From assembly GCA_004431415.1 (NCBI GenBank), contig QPMI01000566.1, forward strand, positions 1 to 54,003: a DNA stretch of 54,003 nucleotides, written 5' to 3'. Below, one piece after another: positions 30,404-42,049 of this stretch. The translations under genes and the position numbers were made by a program. This DNA is from Cyanophora paradoxa (taxonomy: Eukaryota > Glaucocystophyceae > Cyanophorales > Cyanophoraceae). The notes under the pieces were generated by a model. It ran no database searches and was not told the origin of the DNA. It saw only the letters and a list, made by a program, of their open reading frames with translations. Numbering within the stretch: the stretch's first letter is position 1; every line of letters starts with the position of its first letter.

Positions 30404-31186
30404 TTATAAACCGCGTTTATATCGCATCAATTTATTGCTATGGACTTGGCTTTTCACTTCTTTGGGGGCTTCCTCTTTCTCTGGTGGTTTCAGTTCATCT
30501 TCTTTCTTTTTTGGCTTTCTGTGGAAGCGAGGAAATGGGAAGTCTTTGACAAGCTCAGCTTTATCTACAAAGTATTTAACTGAGTAGCCAGCAGAGGACC
30601 AAACGATATACTGATAGGAGTGGACATATTCTTCAAACATTTTGTAAAAGTCCTCCTTGTTTCGCATTATATTGTATTCTTCCTCTATGGCTTCAAGTTC
30701 TTTGCGATTAGCAGCACTCAGGAAAACAGCATAATCAGAATTAACTCGAATAGTGGAAGAGACTTTTCTGAGTTTCTGTGTAATGCAGATAATGGATATT
30801 TTCGAGTGTCTGCCCCTACTGTACAGAGATGACACCACCTTGTCTCTGGTTAAATCAATTATCTCATTATCAATTAAATCATCTAAAACAACACACATGT
30901 GGTTGACAGGTTCACCCTTTTCGATTTTCTCCTGCCTTTCATCCAAAAGCTTTGAAATGTAACCGGCATCCCATTTACCAAGTTCTACTGTTGCAACCTC
31001 TCTCCAGAAATGATTGAAGCTGGTCCCACTCACAACTAGGACAACATCAATAACTTTGGCATCATGTAATTGCTTTAACCAATACTTTACACATTCGCTT
31101 TTTCCCGTACAACTTTTGCCTATAAAAATGGCTCTGAAAACACCTTTAATCATTTCAGAGACATTAAACTCTTCTAAATCTTGCAT
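30404..31186 (-). CDS. Genome-packaging ATPase (FtsK/HerA, A32-like)
   Basis: An intact 260-codon frame starting MQDLEEFNVSEMIKG. Walker A is GKSCTGKS at residues 23-30. Walker B is CVVLDD at 98-103. Downstream, SRGRHSKISIICITQ carries the sensor Gln typical of the family. The C-terminal third is Lys/Glu/Pro-rich. It would power DNA translocation into preformed capsids. It lies between the core protein and MCP genes, the usual Polinton neighbourhood. The element A copy is frame-broken. Confidence 0.9.
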   Translation of the reverse strand: MQDLEEFNVSEMIKGVFRAIFIGKSCTGKSECVKYWLKQLHDAKVIDVVLVVSGTSFNHFWREVATVELGKWDAGYISKLLDERQEKIEKGEPVNHMCVVLDDLIDNEIIDLTRDKVVSSLYSRGRHSKISIICITQKLRKVSSTIRVNSDYAVFLSAANRKELEAIEEEYNIMRNKEDFYKMFEEYVHSYQYIVWSSAGYSVKYFVDKAELVKDFPFPRFHRKPKKKEDELKPPEKEEAPKEVKSQVHSNKLMRYKRGL

Positions 31187-31245
31187 TGTTGTAGATCTTC
31201 CTAAATAAAGACAGATAAAAATAATGCAGGGAGACTGAATATGGT

Positions 31246-32611
31246 CTATAAATTGATTCTACGAACACCTGAACCGTCTATAATGAGGAAATTATGCATT
31301 AAAGCGCGAACTTGAACATTGATTGTCTTATCTGTGGGCATGTAGAGTGTGAGGAATGAAGATGAGGAATTTGTCAGGTCAACAAATCCACTTTGAGCAA
31401 TATTTCGAATCGCCTTCTCTCCATCAATGCAGAAACTTAAACCTGAAAGGACATATTTATCTGCAACCTTATCCATGTTAGAGCATTTGAATGCATCAGC
31501 AATTAGCTCAGCACCTTTGAGTAGGGAAATTGGCTCAGTGGCATAAAGTCGTTGTCCATTAATTTCAACAGTGAAAGTAATATCTTTGGAGTTGGCATAG
31601 GTCTTAAGAACACTGTGGGAGCCATTGGATTTGTCAACAGTCTCATAATCACGAACTGAAACAAGCAGAGCATAGACAAGACCTGAGATTTGAGAGAGGT
31701 TAATTCGATTGGGCTGGGCATTGCCCTTGGCAGGGAAAGCAATGGCATCTACAAATCCAATATCAAGGGAGGGAATAGCCATGCCAGTTGTCTTAACCTT
31801 TTCAATGACAGTAGCGAAAAGCTCATCAGAAACATTAATAGCATGCATGTAAAGGCGAGGAGAAGTAATTGAAATAGCAGGGGTTGTTGCACCAAGACTG
31901 AAAGTGGTGATGTTTTGACCAACATGGGCAAGTGTAGCATTAGCAGTATCACCAAGACCATCATCTTCTGTCTTATCAGCAGCTGTCCCACCAACAACAG
32001 GGAGAGAGCGACCACCATAGGAAGTTTCAACATAACCCTTTCCAGCATCCTTAAACCAAACAGTAACAACCATTTCACCAGATAAAGCACCAAGGGAAGA
32101 TAGTGATTTAGCCAAGGCACTGGGATCTCAACGAAAAATGAGCCACCAAGTCGGTTGGTTCCATGAGCAGGGATACCATGAACCATGCCCATTGAGCGTT
32201 TCTTTTTAGCTAGTTGATCCTCCGAATAATAGACCAGGGGGAAATGAGCAAGGAAATCAGAAGGGATGTGGTAGGTGTAAGATCCATAGGTAATTTCAAG
32301 TCGCTGAACTAAAGCACCAACTGGGCGAGTGTATCCATTGCGAACTAGATCTTCACCAGCAAAAGTGATGGCTGGAAGGTCGAAAGCAAGTTCGAGTTTT
32401 CCACAGAAATTGTAGCGAGGTAGCTTGAAGGAAATGCGATTTCCAACATTATTCTCAAAAGTATTGCTGGGATTCACAACAACTAGAACTGGCTTAGACT
32501 TGGATTCGAGACCAAGCATAAGGGAGTTATCCAGGAAAAAGGCTTTCGCCTCCTCTGGGTTGTTAGGGCTTCTTTCAGCGAAAGTCTTTGAAGAGTGGAA
32601 GTGATATCCAT
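31246..32611 (-). pseudogene. Major capsid protein (double-jelly-roll type), two frame breaks
   Basis: The start at 32611 gives MDITSTLQRLSLKEAL after ATAATAAAAGAGAATATAATG. About 455 codons. The piece 31246-32115 (289 codons) is open and covers the C-terminal jelly roll. The N-terminal jelly roll lies in the frame ending 31749, joined through breaks near 32568 (one G fewer than in element A's run) and near 32105. Beta-rich segments such as RISFKLPRYNFCGKLELAF and FTVEINGQRLYATEPI fit the Polinton MCP family. It assembles as trimers into the icosahedral shell. The break positions differ from those of element A. Confidence 0.78.
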
Positions 32612-32664
32612 TATATTCTCTTTTATTATACTGCAACATAAAAAATCTACCAATGATCCTTAAT

Positions 32665-33671
32665 TTATGCGAAGTTTGTAATAACTGGATAGGAAGGGTG
32701 AAGCTGTGACATTCGCATCTTGAAGTATTCATAAACTGGGTCCCCAGCTGGCTCATCACCATAGCGAATTTCAAAGGTAAGATGAACAGGTTGACCCTCA
32801 AAATCAATTGGTTCATTAATAGCATTTACAATATCAACCGAGAAAGTGGATAATCCAACCTTTTTATTATAGTATTTGTAAAGTGGGTGAGCTTCTGTTG
32901 AATTGTAAACAACATGCTCACCATAGTCTTTATCAGGGACCACTATTTGTGAAAGTAACCAGTCAGAAGACCATCCCCACATTGCACCAGATCACCCAGC
33001 TCCTTTACTCTCACAAACAAAACACTGTCCCTGGTCTTCTCAGGCTCAAAAGAAGATATAATGCCATTCACGCGACCACCAGTAAAGATTCCATCAGTGA
33101 GAGCATCATAGACCTGTGATTGGATTGGGGAGTTACCATATCTTCCAGGATCAAGACCCAGCAGTCTAGCTGAACTCAACAGCTTTTGGATTGTTTGTTG
33201 GCTTGGTTCACAGCTACTGAGAAAGCCAAGTAAAATGTACTGCTGAGTGGAATATAATTCGTTTCAGTGATTCATCCCATTTGCAGCGAATGGATGGTTG
33301 GGGATTTCTGCCTTCGAATTTAGAGTTAATTACATTCACCAGTTGCTGGTGGCTTTGGATGGGGTGTTTCGACTTATAATGAATTGTTTCCATTGTTCAT
33401 AGTCAGCAGCTGGGCGAACTGTTGGAATTCCTGAGCTTCCAGCTCCAGGAGTTTGTTCAGAATAATAAATGCTAAATGCATTGTCAACTGTCACATCTCC
33501 TGCTTTGGTTTCACCACTCACCATAGGGATACTGTTATAAAATTCGGCTGAGACCAGTCTCACAGCCCTCACATTCTCATAACTACTGGGGAGTCTAGCC
33601 ACAAAGCTTGATGTGGGACCATCACCAGAGATTGTATTAAATGAGCTAACCTCGATGTAATCCACAGGCAT
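32665..33671 (-). pseudogene. Putative minor capsid (penton-type) protein, frame-broken
   Basis: About 335 codons from the start at 33671 (MPVDYIEVSSFNTISG, after TAGATAAAAGAAGAATG). Open pieces are 33336-33671, 32943-33179 and 32665-32982, with breaks near 33340, 33185 and 32950. The second half has a jelly-roll-like composition (STFSVDIVNAINEPIDFEGQ, VHLTFEIRYGDEP). It is placed 53 bases upstream of MCP on the same strand, where the penton gene sits in Polintons. Assignment by position and pattern. Confidence 0.6.
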
Positions 33672-33700
33672 TCTTCTTTTATCTATATTTATATATTAAA
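33672..33700. promoter_or_regulatory. Divergent promoter gap between the two minor capsid genes
   Basis: Only 29 bases (AT-rich, CTTTTATCTATATTTATATA core) separate starts at 33671 (minus) and 33701 (plus). Element A keeps an identical gap at 3287-3315. Both directions must be driven from this gap. GATAAAAGAAGAATG (minus) and TATATTAAAATG (plus) supply the candidate elements. Confidence 0.6.
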
Positions 33701-34630
33701 ATGAACCGGCTCGTTAATATTGATAGCAGGGATAGAAGCCAAGGACAAAATGAAAACTCTTACAGGGTCACCCTCACAACTCCAGTAGAGAGACCAAGGA
33801 ATGTAGGGTTCTCTATGCAGAGATTCCAAACAGTATCTATAACAGTGTGGGAACTGATCATCTAACAGTTCAGTTTAATTACCAAGATGGTTCATATAAC
33901 CAAGTGATCACACAACAAGTGTATCCCCTTCCCAGTGGCTACATCAATCAGGGTCATTTTGGGGTCACACACCCTTATAATTATGGGCTGAACTATTCAA
34001 GCTTCCAAACTATTGCAGGCAAAACAGTAGCTTTTGAGTTCAAGATATTCTACAACCCAACAACCTATAAAGTGGAGTTTTACAGTAACCATGAGTTTCG
34101 TTTTATTGCAAGCAACCAGAGAATAGGAAAGCTTTTGGGTGTAAGTTCTACTGAATACACTAATGGGTATTATAGCACTCCTCCTGTTGGTGGATCTCCA
34201 TATCGACCTGAGAACCTTTTAAAGTATGATGGCAAACCTATTACACCTGATCACCCAGCATGGGGAATCACCTTCTCAGGACCCAGACTCTCCTCAAAGC
34301 CCTTGCAGTATTATTTCACCAGTAATAAGATGTCTGATATGAATGCTGAGCAGTATCTGTACATGCATATTAAAGAGCTAGCCCCTTTGCCAGCAGACAC
34401 AATATAATTCCGAAATCGCAACCACACAACCAGGGGCTATCCTTAGATTGCAATTGAGTAAAGATATAGGTGGCTATGTTTACCATAGTGGTGAACATGC
34501 AGAATTTATTCAAATCAATGACAGAAACCTGGTGATAAGGGAACTCACTGTGGAGTTTAAAGATTACTTTGGTGAACTGATTGATATGAATGGAATCGAT
34601 AATTCGTTTCAGTTGGAGTTTATCGAATAA
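33701..34630 (+). pseudogene. Putative second minor capsid protein, frame-broken
   Basis: About 310 codons, starting MNRLVNIDSRDRSQGQ; the opening motif recurs in capsid proteins of Polinton-like and giant viruses. A break near 33805 (one G fewer than in A) moves the frame; 33847-34407 is then open to PADTI and a stop. The conserved C-terminal part (34448-34630, ending NSFQLEFIE) is in another frame. This last shift occurs at the same place in element A. The 3' end overlaps the convergent discoidin-like gene by 11 bases. Confidence 0.6.
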
Positions 34631-35255
34631 AGGCACCTGTGAAATCAACTCTCATTGTGGGAGCATTCACATACACAAGGGGATAAATGCGAATATATTT
34701 GATTCTGAGAGAGAAACCTATGTAAAAAGCATCCTTGATGCTTAGAGGAAATCCACTCAATAGAGCCACATCACCAGAGTTGTGAGCATTGTTAATGTTC
34801 TCACAGACATATATTTTGTTTTGCCCATCTGATCGAATAAAAGACCAGTTGATCCCATCAGTGGATGTTGCCACATTGAAAGTCTTAATAAAAGCATTTG
34901 TTTCCCCTGATCCATAGGCAATCACAGAAGAGAGTTCAAAAGTATATGGAAAAGCAACTTGTAGGTATTCAGTGGGGGTTTCCCATATCTGTTCAGGAGC
35001 ATAGGCTCCAGCTTCCCAGCCAAATGCTGAAGGTCTTGCCATGAAAGGCTCTTTACCTGTCACAGAGGATGAGGCAGTAAAGGCATCATCTGCAAGCTGA
35101 TACCAATTGGCATCCAAAGGAGGTGATGTAGTGAGAGTGGATGAAATGTAAGCCTTTGAAGGGTTCTTTAGTTCATAGTTTGCTACTAGAAGGCTGCAAA
35201 GCTTATTTATCATATCATTGTTTGCTGCTATGTATGTTTCAGTGAATGCTAGCAT
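34620..35255 (-). CDS. Discoidin (F5/8 type C)-like protein, candidate surface lectin
   Basis: An intact 211-codon frame starting MLAFTETYIAANND. Residues ~70-211 follow the discoidin pattern: SAFGWEAGAYAPEQIW, then a VAFPYTFELSSVIAYG strand, KTFNVATSTDGINWSFI, and a final LRIKYIRIYPLVY with MRVDFTGAF. Discoidin domains bind glycans or lipids on cell surfaces. There is no signal peptide, so delivery would be as a virion component. Located among structural genes, it is a candidate attachment factor (inference). Confidence 0.65.
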   Translation of the reverse strand: MLAFTETYIAANNDMINKLCSLLVANYELKNPSKAYISSTLTTSPPLDANWYQLADDAFTASSSVTGKEPFMARPSAFGWEAGAYAPEQIWETPTEYLQVAFPYTFELSSVIAYGSGETNAFIKTFNVATSTDGINWSFIRSDGQNKIYVCENINNAHNSGDVALLSGFPLSIKDAFYIGFSLRIKYIRIYPLVYVNAPTMRVDFTGAFIR

Positions 35256-35289
35256 ATCTGGGATCTTAGAAGTGTCATCAAGGAGCTTA

Positions 35290-36170
35290 CTATGTGATTT
35301 GGAAGTGGGACTGATAGCCTATAGTATCTCCATAATCCTGATCATAGTTGTAGGGTAACAACTCCTCCATCTTATCAAGGGCAGAAAGCTCACTTGCAGC
35401 CATGAGCATGTTAATCAATGGGCTTCCATCTGTTGAGCAATCCATGAGAGAATGCCCCAGCTGTTTACAGTCTCATAAGCATAACCCACATAATCAGACT
35501 CTAAATGTGGGTCCACCTCACCACAAGAGATACTTATTACTATAATATCATCATCATCACTGTAAATCTTCTTTGCATGGCTGTAACCACACACACTGGA
35601 TTATTGTTTCCCGAAATGGCACCATCAATGAGACAGACAAATACTCCCCGATTGAAATCAACAATGCTTACAGGAGAGAAATATGTAGGAGCAGCAGAAG
35701 TAGCCCTAGCAGCAATCTTACAAGGCATAAAGTTGTAGTTGTTGTCATTTGTGATAAATATTGGTTTCATATTCTGAGTATCAAAGGATGTAATCACAAT
35801 GTCCTTTAGGGAATCCTGTATTAGTGATTCACCAGTAACTGAATTGATTGCAGTCTCCAAGGGTCCCACATCATACTTTGTATTAAAAAGGGCATTTTCG
35901 ATTATATTCGAGGATTTGCGAAAATCAAGGGCAGTTGAGTTAGGTAAATATTGTGTAAATCGTTTGCTGTCAGTTTAGGTTCACCTGGTTTATCAGGATG
36001 CCTGATATTCAAACCTATTGCAATGATCCACCAGTGGAAGTTCCACTTACAAGATCCACAAGATCGATTATTCTCCTGCCAGTTCGATTTTCGATTTCTT
36101 TTAGCAGCCTGGTTATGATAATGCCCCTTGCACCTCCCCCTGATAAAGACAGGCAGATTTTCAAGGGCAT
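35290..36170 (-). pseudogene. Patatin-like phospholipase, element B copy (frame-broken)
   Basis: Near-identical to the intact gene at 4896-5780. The central piece 35540-35869 keeps the ATSAAPTYF motif and the DGA aspartate. Breaks occur near 36145, 36027, 35910, 35600, 35435 and 35325. The oxyanion-hole GGGARG and the GTSTGG motif remain readable in their own frames. The start at 36170 follows AAGTAAAAGATG, as in element A. Confidence 0.75.
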
Positions 36171-38399
36171 CTTTTACTTATCAGGAATTTTATAAATCCA
36201 TATAGTAAAAGCCATGAGCTTCAATTACCCACCCAATCTAGAAACCATTCAAGATGATAATGCAAGCAGCACCAAGCATGTGAACTTTGATAATATTAAA
36301 GTAAAGGGTTCAGTTTCAATTGACCACAGTTCCGATAATTCATCCAAGACTCAATCAAGGGAGCATGCTTTATCTGTGAATCAAACTGATCCAAATAAAG
36401 AAGATGTCAGTGTTGCTTTTAGTTTGGGTAATGTGAAAGCCAACCAAGTAGCAGAGATCAAAGCAACAAGAAGGAGACCTAGGAAACTGAAAACCAGTGG
36501 CACTCACCCAGATATACCTTCCAGGTTCGATAGTGGTCGATTGATTTTCAATGTTCAAGATGAGCAGGGCAAACAGAACACAGCTTTGCGAATTTACAAT
36601 GAGGGCAGCACTGCAAAAGCTGAGGTCCCCAAGTTTTGCAAGTTGGTCCTATTGCCAATACAAATCAGGTCTCCTACACAAATGATGTATACCTAAGGAT
36701 ATTACATATGACTTTGCGAGGAATGAGCCTTTTGGTTTCTTTACTCCAAAAGATGTCCATCAAAAAAAGCCATCAATTACAATCAACAGTAGCCCCAGTC
36801 AACCAGTAGCAATCCATTACATCCTGATTTAGTCGAAATGGATAGGCACCTTTTGCCTTGTATAGCAATGTGAAAGACCTTGGAATTCGAACAGGCAATG
36901 GCGAAATATCCATGGCAGCAATGTGTATGCAAATGGTGAGAAGCTTGTAAGTGAGAAGACCATAAGAGAGATCTTTGAGTATTATGGACCTGTCCCAGTT
37001 CCCTTCCCTCTTCCATGGGATCCACCGGATTTAACACCGAAAAAGCAACCAGCAGAGAGTACACAGCAACTGAAGATGTAGCCTTTGGGCAGCATATTGT
37101 GAGTTGGGAGCAAGTTCGCAATAAACCTATAATTGAACCCAGAAAGCAAATAGATGAGCAGTATTTACCTCCTGAAGTCGATATATTAGAGCTTGATGAA
37201 TATCAATTCGTTCCAGATGAGGAAGAGTATTTACCAGATGGTTTCGACCCACAAGAGTATGAATATGATCAATATGACCCAATGAGGAGGAGATACTACC
37301 AGATGGCTTAGATCCACAAGAGTTTGAGTATGAGCAGAACTATGAACCTGATGAGGAGTATTTGCCAGATGGGCATGATCCACCAGCTGTTGATTATGAG
37401 CAACCTTATGAACCCCATGAGGAACTATTACCAGATGGATTTCGCCCAGAGATTTGGGAATTCTTCCCTGATTGGGAGCAGATCAACAATAAACCAGCCA
37501 GATATCCACCAGAGGATCACAACCATGACTGGGATGAGATCTTAGGCAAACCTCAAAAGTATCCACCAGAGGATCACAGGCATGATTGGGGTGATCTGGA
37601 TGGGATACCAGATAAGTTTGCAGCAAGCAACCATGAACACACTTGGGATGAGATCAATGACCAACCAGAATTCGCAAAGGTAGAGCCTCTTGATAACTTG
37701 GGGGTTTCTCTTTATCAGACTTGTAATGTCCCTGAAAGAATCTTTTTGAATGAACACTATGTTCATGTGAATGGGACACTTGCGAATTCAGCTATGAGAG
37801 GACCACTTCATATTAGGACACTACCAGGCTCTTATAATCCACCACCTGAACCAGGAGCAACCATACCAAATATCTTTGTGTCAAGCTACATGGAGGCTGA
37901 CATTCCCACAGATACATTCAGAGTCCCAACAGACCCAGCAACCTACCAAAATTTCAACTCTGCTATACAGGTTCATGTAGCAGATGTAAGCAGTTTAGAT
38001 GGCTCAAGACCAATGATAGTATTCAGCAGAGATAAATATTCGTATATTCCCATAGTGGGAACTGCAAATGATAATTATGGGAGGGCAGAGCTTGCATGGA
38101 TTAAAACCGATTATGGTGGGGTCCTGGAAGCCAATCAGAGGATGGCAGCAAAAAACATACACAATGAAAATATTTCGAGAGTAGTCACAGAGGATTATTT
38201 AGAAGAGCAAGGATATATTGATGAAGGTGAACTCACAAATATTCTTTCTCTTTTTGTGATCAAAAATGACACAAACCTTACAGTCACTTCCAATATCTAC
38301 ACCAGTAACCTTTATACAAGTAACATTTCACAAGTAACCTATGGGCAAGTAACATTTGGACAAGAAAACTATGGGCAGATGATATTTACACAAGTAATC

Positions 38400-39160
38400 T
38401 TACAGTGTATCGAAATATAACAATTGGAACACAAAACACTATACAAATACTTTATAGACCTTACTATGCTGTTACTACTGTCATTGATCCAGCCCAATTA
38501 TTCCAAATTGTATATTTGCATGGAAAGCATCAGGTCAACATGGTCAGTTGATATATTATCAAGGTCAGATATATAACAGAGTTACTACACAGATACCATA
38601 TCTAACAAATTATTCGAATTGGAAACTGTTTATTATTATTTGAATGCAACCCTAAACAATCAAATTTCGATTGGGAAAGAATTAAACATGGCTTATAGGA
38701 ATAGTGTTTCAATAGATTGGTCATTAGGTCTTACATTATTCTTTATAGGTAGGATCAATACTACAAATCCTTCTTATATGTTGAGTATAAGGATAGTTCT
38801 TATCAAATTGGATTGGATATGGTTGTAAAATCAAAAGTTTGGTGTTTCACTACAAATTCAAACGATATAGAAAATGCAACTCCTCCATTATTCGATGCAT
38901 CATATATTTATAATTCGTGGAATTATTGGATTTCACTGTTTCCTCAGAGCAAATTGTCGTAGGAATGGTGGTATTGATATTGGAACATCATCGGTGATTT
39001 TCTTCCACCTTCTAATTTTGCATCATTTGGTTCTTCTGTTGCTAATGGAGATCTTGCCGAAATTATCGTTTTCAATCGTGCGTTATCTATTGAAGAAAAG
39101 AACGCGGTTAGATATTATATACAATTATTGTATGGATTCCAAATACGCAGCCCATATTGA
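38400..39160 (+). other. LamG/concanavalin-like lectin domain inside fibre B
   Basis: Reading across frames, the end of the domain shows NGDLAEIIVFNRALSIEEKN followed by a helix and YGFQI. This is the usual closing strand and helix of LamG-type lectin domains. The start of the domain is less certain. Present only in element B. Confidence 0.5.
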
Positions 39161-39274
39161 ATAATGAAGATCTTAAATTAATTCGAGCAATATATTTATT
39201 GAAAATCTCACAGTTACCAAAAATGCAACTCTACCACATCATCCAACATCGAATGTTGTTTAGATTGGTTAGCA

Positions 39275-39480
39275 AACAAAAACACACAAAGCAGATATTA
39301 CGGATTTCGCCATACTCACACAAAAGATCAAATCACAGATTTCGCCCATACACACACCAAAGATCAAATAACAGATTTCGCACATACTCACACAAAAGAT
39401 CAAATAACAGATTTCGCACATACTCACACAAAAGATCAAATAACAGATTTCGCCCATACTCATTTATGGGAGCATATCAC
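39275..39480 (+). repeat. 36-bp His-rich fibre repeats, element B
   Basis: About five tandem 36-bp units encode KDQITDFAHTHT. The first unit is a variant (KADITDFA with a one-base loss). The unit length of 12 codons matches phage needle repeats. The units are more uniform than element A's at 8190-8455, so recent unit expansion is likely. Confidence 0.85.
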
Positions 39481-41744
39481 AAATCCTCCGTTAACCTTCC
39501 CACCTGATTCACACACTCATGATTATTCAGAGATTACAAATAGCAACCACAGGCACCATGGAGCGAAATAGACGAACAGCCAGTTTTGCCCAATTGAATG
39601 CAATCGGAAACGTTTTTAATGGAGTCACACTTTACCAATCGAGTAATACACCTGAAAGGCTATTTTGAATGATCATTATGTTAGTCTCAATGGTTCATTT
39701 ACAGGTCAAGACGGCACACCGATGGTGGGAACTCTTGCAGTAAGATTACCCAGGGATCCAATCGTAAATGGAGTGTATAGTGGCGATTTCAATGTAGAGT
39801 AAACGATACTTTCCCCAGTATCTATGTTACGAATTATCACCAGGAGAAATAGGACAAGTAGCGGATTTTCAGCAGCTATTCAAATTAACGTAACAGATCA
39901 AAGCGCATATGATGAGCAAGACCTAAATAGTATTCACAAGGAGAAAGTTGTAAACTATCTCCCGTTGCGGGACAACCCACAGATGATCACGGGAAATGTG
40001 AGATGGCGTGGATTAAAACGACATCAGGTGGCGCCTTAGAAGTCAATCAAAGAATGCGGCGAAAACTTACACAATACAACCTTTCAGGTGTCGTTACAGA
40101 TGATTACCTTACCAATAAAGGATATCTTACCACCGCAGATCTCAGCAGTTATGTAACAGAAACTGAATTAACGACGGCGTTAAATCCTTACGCAACAGAT
40201 GCAGAATTAACTACGGCTCTTGCGAATTATTTACCTCTTACAGGTGGAACCGTCACCGGAACCGTTAACGCTACCACTTTACAAATTGGCGGAACCACAA
40301 TACCGAAAGGTTACGAATTCGACCAATTAGATACTGTTTCGACAGATAGAAGCGCTAATAATTGGACTGTAACATGGGAGCGAGAACAGGGCAAACAGGG
40401 TGTTTACTACACCAGCAAATGATGAAGATTGCAGCGGTTGTTTATGCGTTGGATAGTTCCGACAGGTATGAAATCATTTTATATTCAGCATTTACCGTGG
40501 AGTAGTGGGAGATATTTGATATCTACGGTCAAACTCTAAATGGGTTTCAGCATTTCTTAAAACGAGTTAATAATTATCAAGCAATAGCAACTACCGGAAT
40601 TCAAGATGGAACACATCCGGCTATTCTCTTTATTTCAATAAATTGTGAGTTTACAAGTATATTTATGTTCAAGGTCGAAAAGGTCGCATTCATCTTACGG
40701 GGTTTTCGGTTGAGTAGACAAAGAGCAACGATAATGAGGTTGGTATGATCTCTTGGGATAATATATTTAGCAAACCGTCATTTTACTCAGCCGCAGACCT
40801 TCCACAAACCGCAACATGGCAACAAATACATGGTTAAAATCAGTAGATGCAGTCGAGCGAATTTGGTTTGGTAATGGCGATTGCACATATATACGAGGGA
40901 GACCGAATGGTGTCGGTGTGTCAATTGAATTTAGAGACTCAGCAGATGGAGCAATTTAAGTCTTATAACAATGGTAACTTTTGGGTGAAAAACACTATTA
41001 CAGCACCTACTATTAATGCAACCACCACACTCCAAATAAACGTAATGATGTCCAAAGTTTCACACAGTAGATAAAGCAGTAGGAGGTATTGCATTTAATA
41101 GATGTTCTGAGGTTGGACATGGCATGGAGTTCAGAATGGGATCCATATTATAATTATGGTTCATATGTTTATAATAATCAAACGGATGATCAAACATCTA
41201 CCGCTTGATTGACTTCGATATACCCGATGGATACCACACAGGAACAGCATTTTTAACCTATTTACCTTGGACTAACTCACGAATTTTTGAAATTTGGGAC
41301 TCAATCGACAAGGAATGAAGTTTTTATTACATCAGTAAATAGTTATCAACCATACAGCACATCTCCTAATAGTAACCACAGCGGTTTAAATAATGTTCCT
41401 ATACATCTCGGTAATCGATTTTTGACTATTCGGATTAGACCAAAGATGGAAGAGTTCATATTATGGGTATAAGTTACATGAAAATTTGGGTTGGACATAG
41501 TTATGGAGGTCACACCGGTTATATTCATTGGAATAATGTTTATAGTAAACCAAATATCTTAACAGGGGCATTGGATCTTTGGTTTAACTCTAATGATGGA
41601 TATAATCGTATCTATTTTACGAATAATAGCACCACGTATTTTAAAGGAAGAGGAACTTATCCAATAAGATTTTCGAAATGAATTAGATTCTGATATTTGT
41701 TGGATCGATCATGACGGCGATGTGGATAAACAATTATTTAACAC

Positions 41745-42046
41745 AAGGAAGTGACAGAAGATACAAAACAGATATTAAAAAGATAACCGGCGCTCTTTCA
41801 GCAATCGAAAATTAGAAGGAGTGAGTTTTAAACGAATTGGAGTGAAAAAGACGAACAAAATTAGGTTTAATTGCGCAAGATGTAGAAAAGGTAATACCAG
41901 AATTGTAAGTGTCACAAAAGAAGATGTTACCTTTCTCTCGAATACACGGGTTTAATTCCAGTTCTCATTGAAGCTGTGAAGGAGTTGTCCCAAAATGCAA
42001 AGATCTACAGGATCAAATAGACCAAATTAAAAATGTCAAAGTATAA
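41745..42046 (+). other. S74 peptidase / intramolecular chaperone domain (fibre B C-terminus)
   Basis: Frames combined show SDRRYKTDIKKITGALSAIE, LEGVSFKRIG, GLIAQDVEKVIPE, and TGLIPVLIEAVKEL followed by a short coiled coil LQDQIDQIKN. This is the order and spacing of the S74 (endosialidase-type) chaperone that trimerises phage tail spikes and then cleaves itself off before its Ser. The Ser-Asp of SD at the start is the expected cleavage region. Two to four single-base breaks interrupt it. Confidence 0.8.
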
Positions 42047-42049
42047 TAA

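Larger units (their letters stand above)
36214..42046 (+). pseudogene. Giant phage-style fibre protein, element B version (many frame breaks)
   Basis: About 1940 codons if continuous. It begins MSFNYPPNLETIQDD and matches element A to about 38220. After divergence come a LamG/concanavalin-like domain (~38400-39160), HxH needle repeats (39275-39480), a second copy of the beta module seen at 37700 (LYQSSNTPERLFLNDHY at ~39640), the tail-fibre motif YLPLTGGTVTG (~40225), beta-rich DNA, and a C-terminal S74 chaperone domain (41745-42046). Dozens of single-base breaks interrupt it; the longest open part is 37362-38420. The continuity of the parts is inferred from the order of domains and from a single stop-start junction at 42046/42050. 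Confidence 0.65.

Noticed and set aside
39269-39463. 36-bp tandem repeats as a CRISPR array
   Set aside because: There are no unique spacers between units; the repeats are contiguous and encode HTHTKDQITDFA in one frame of a fibre gene.
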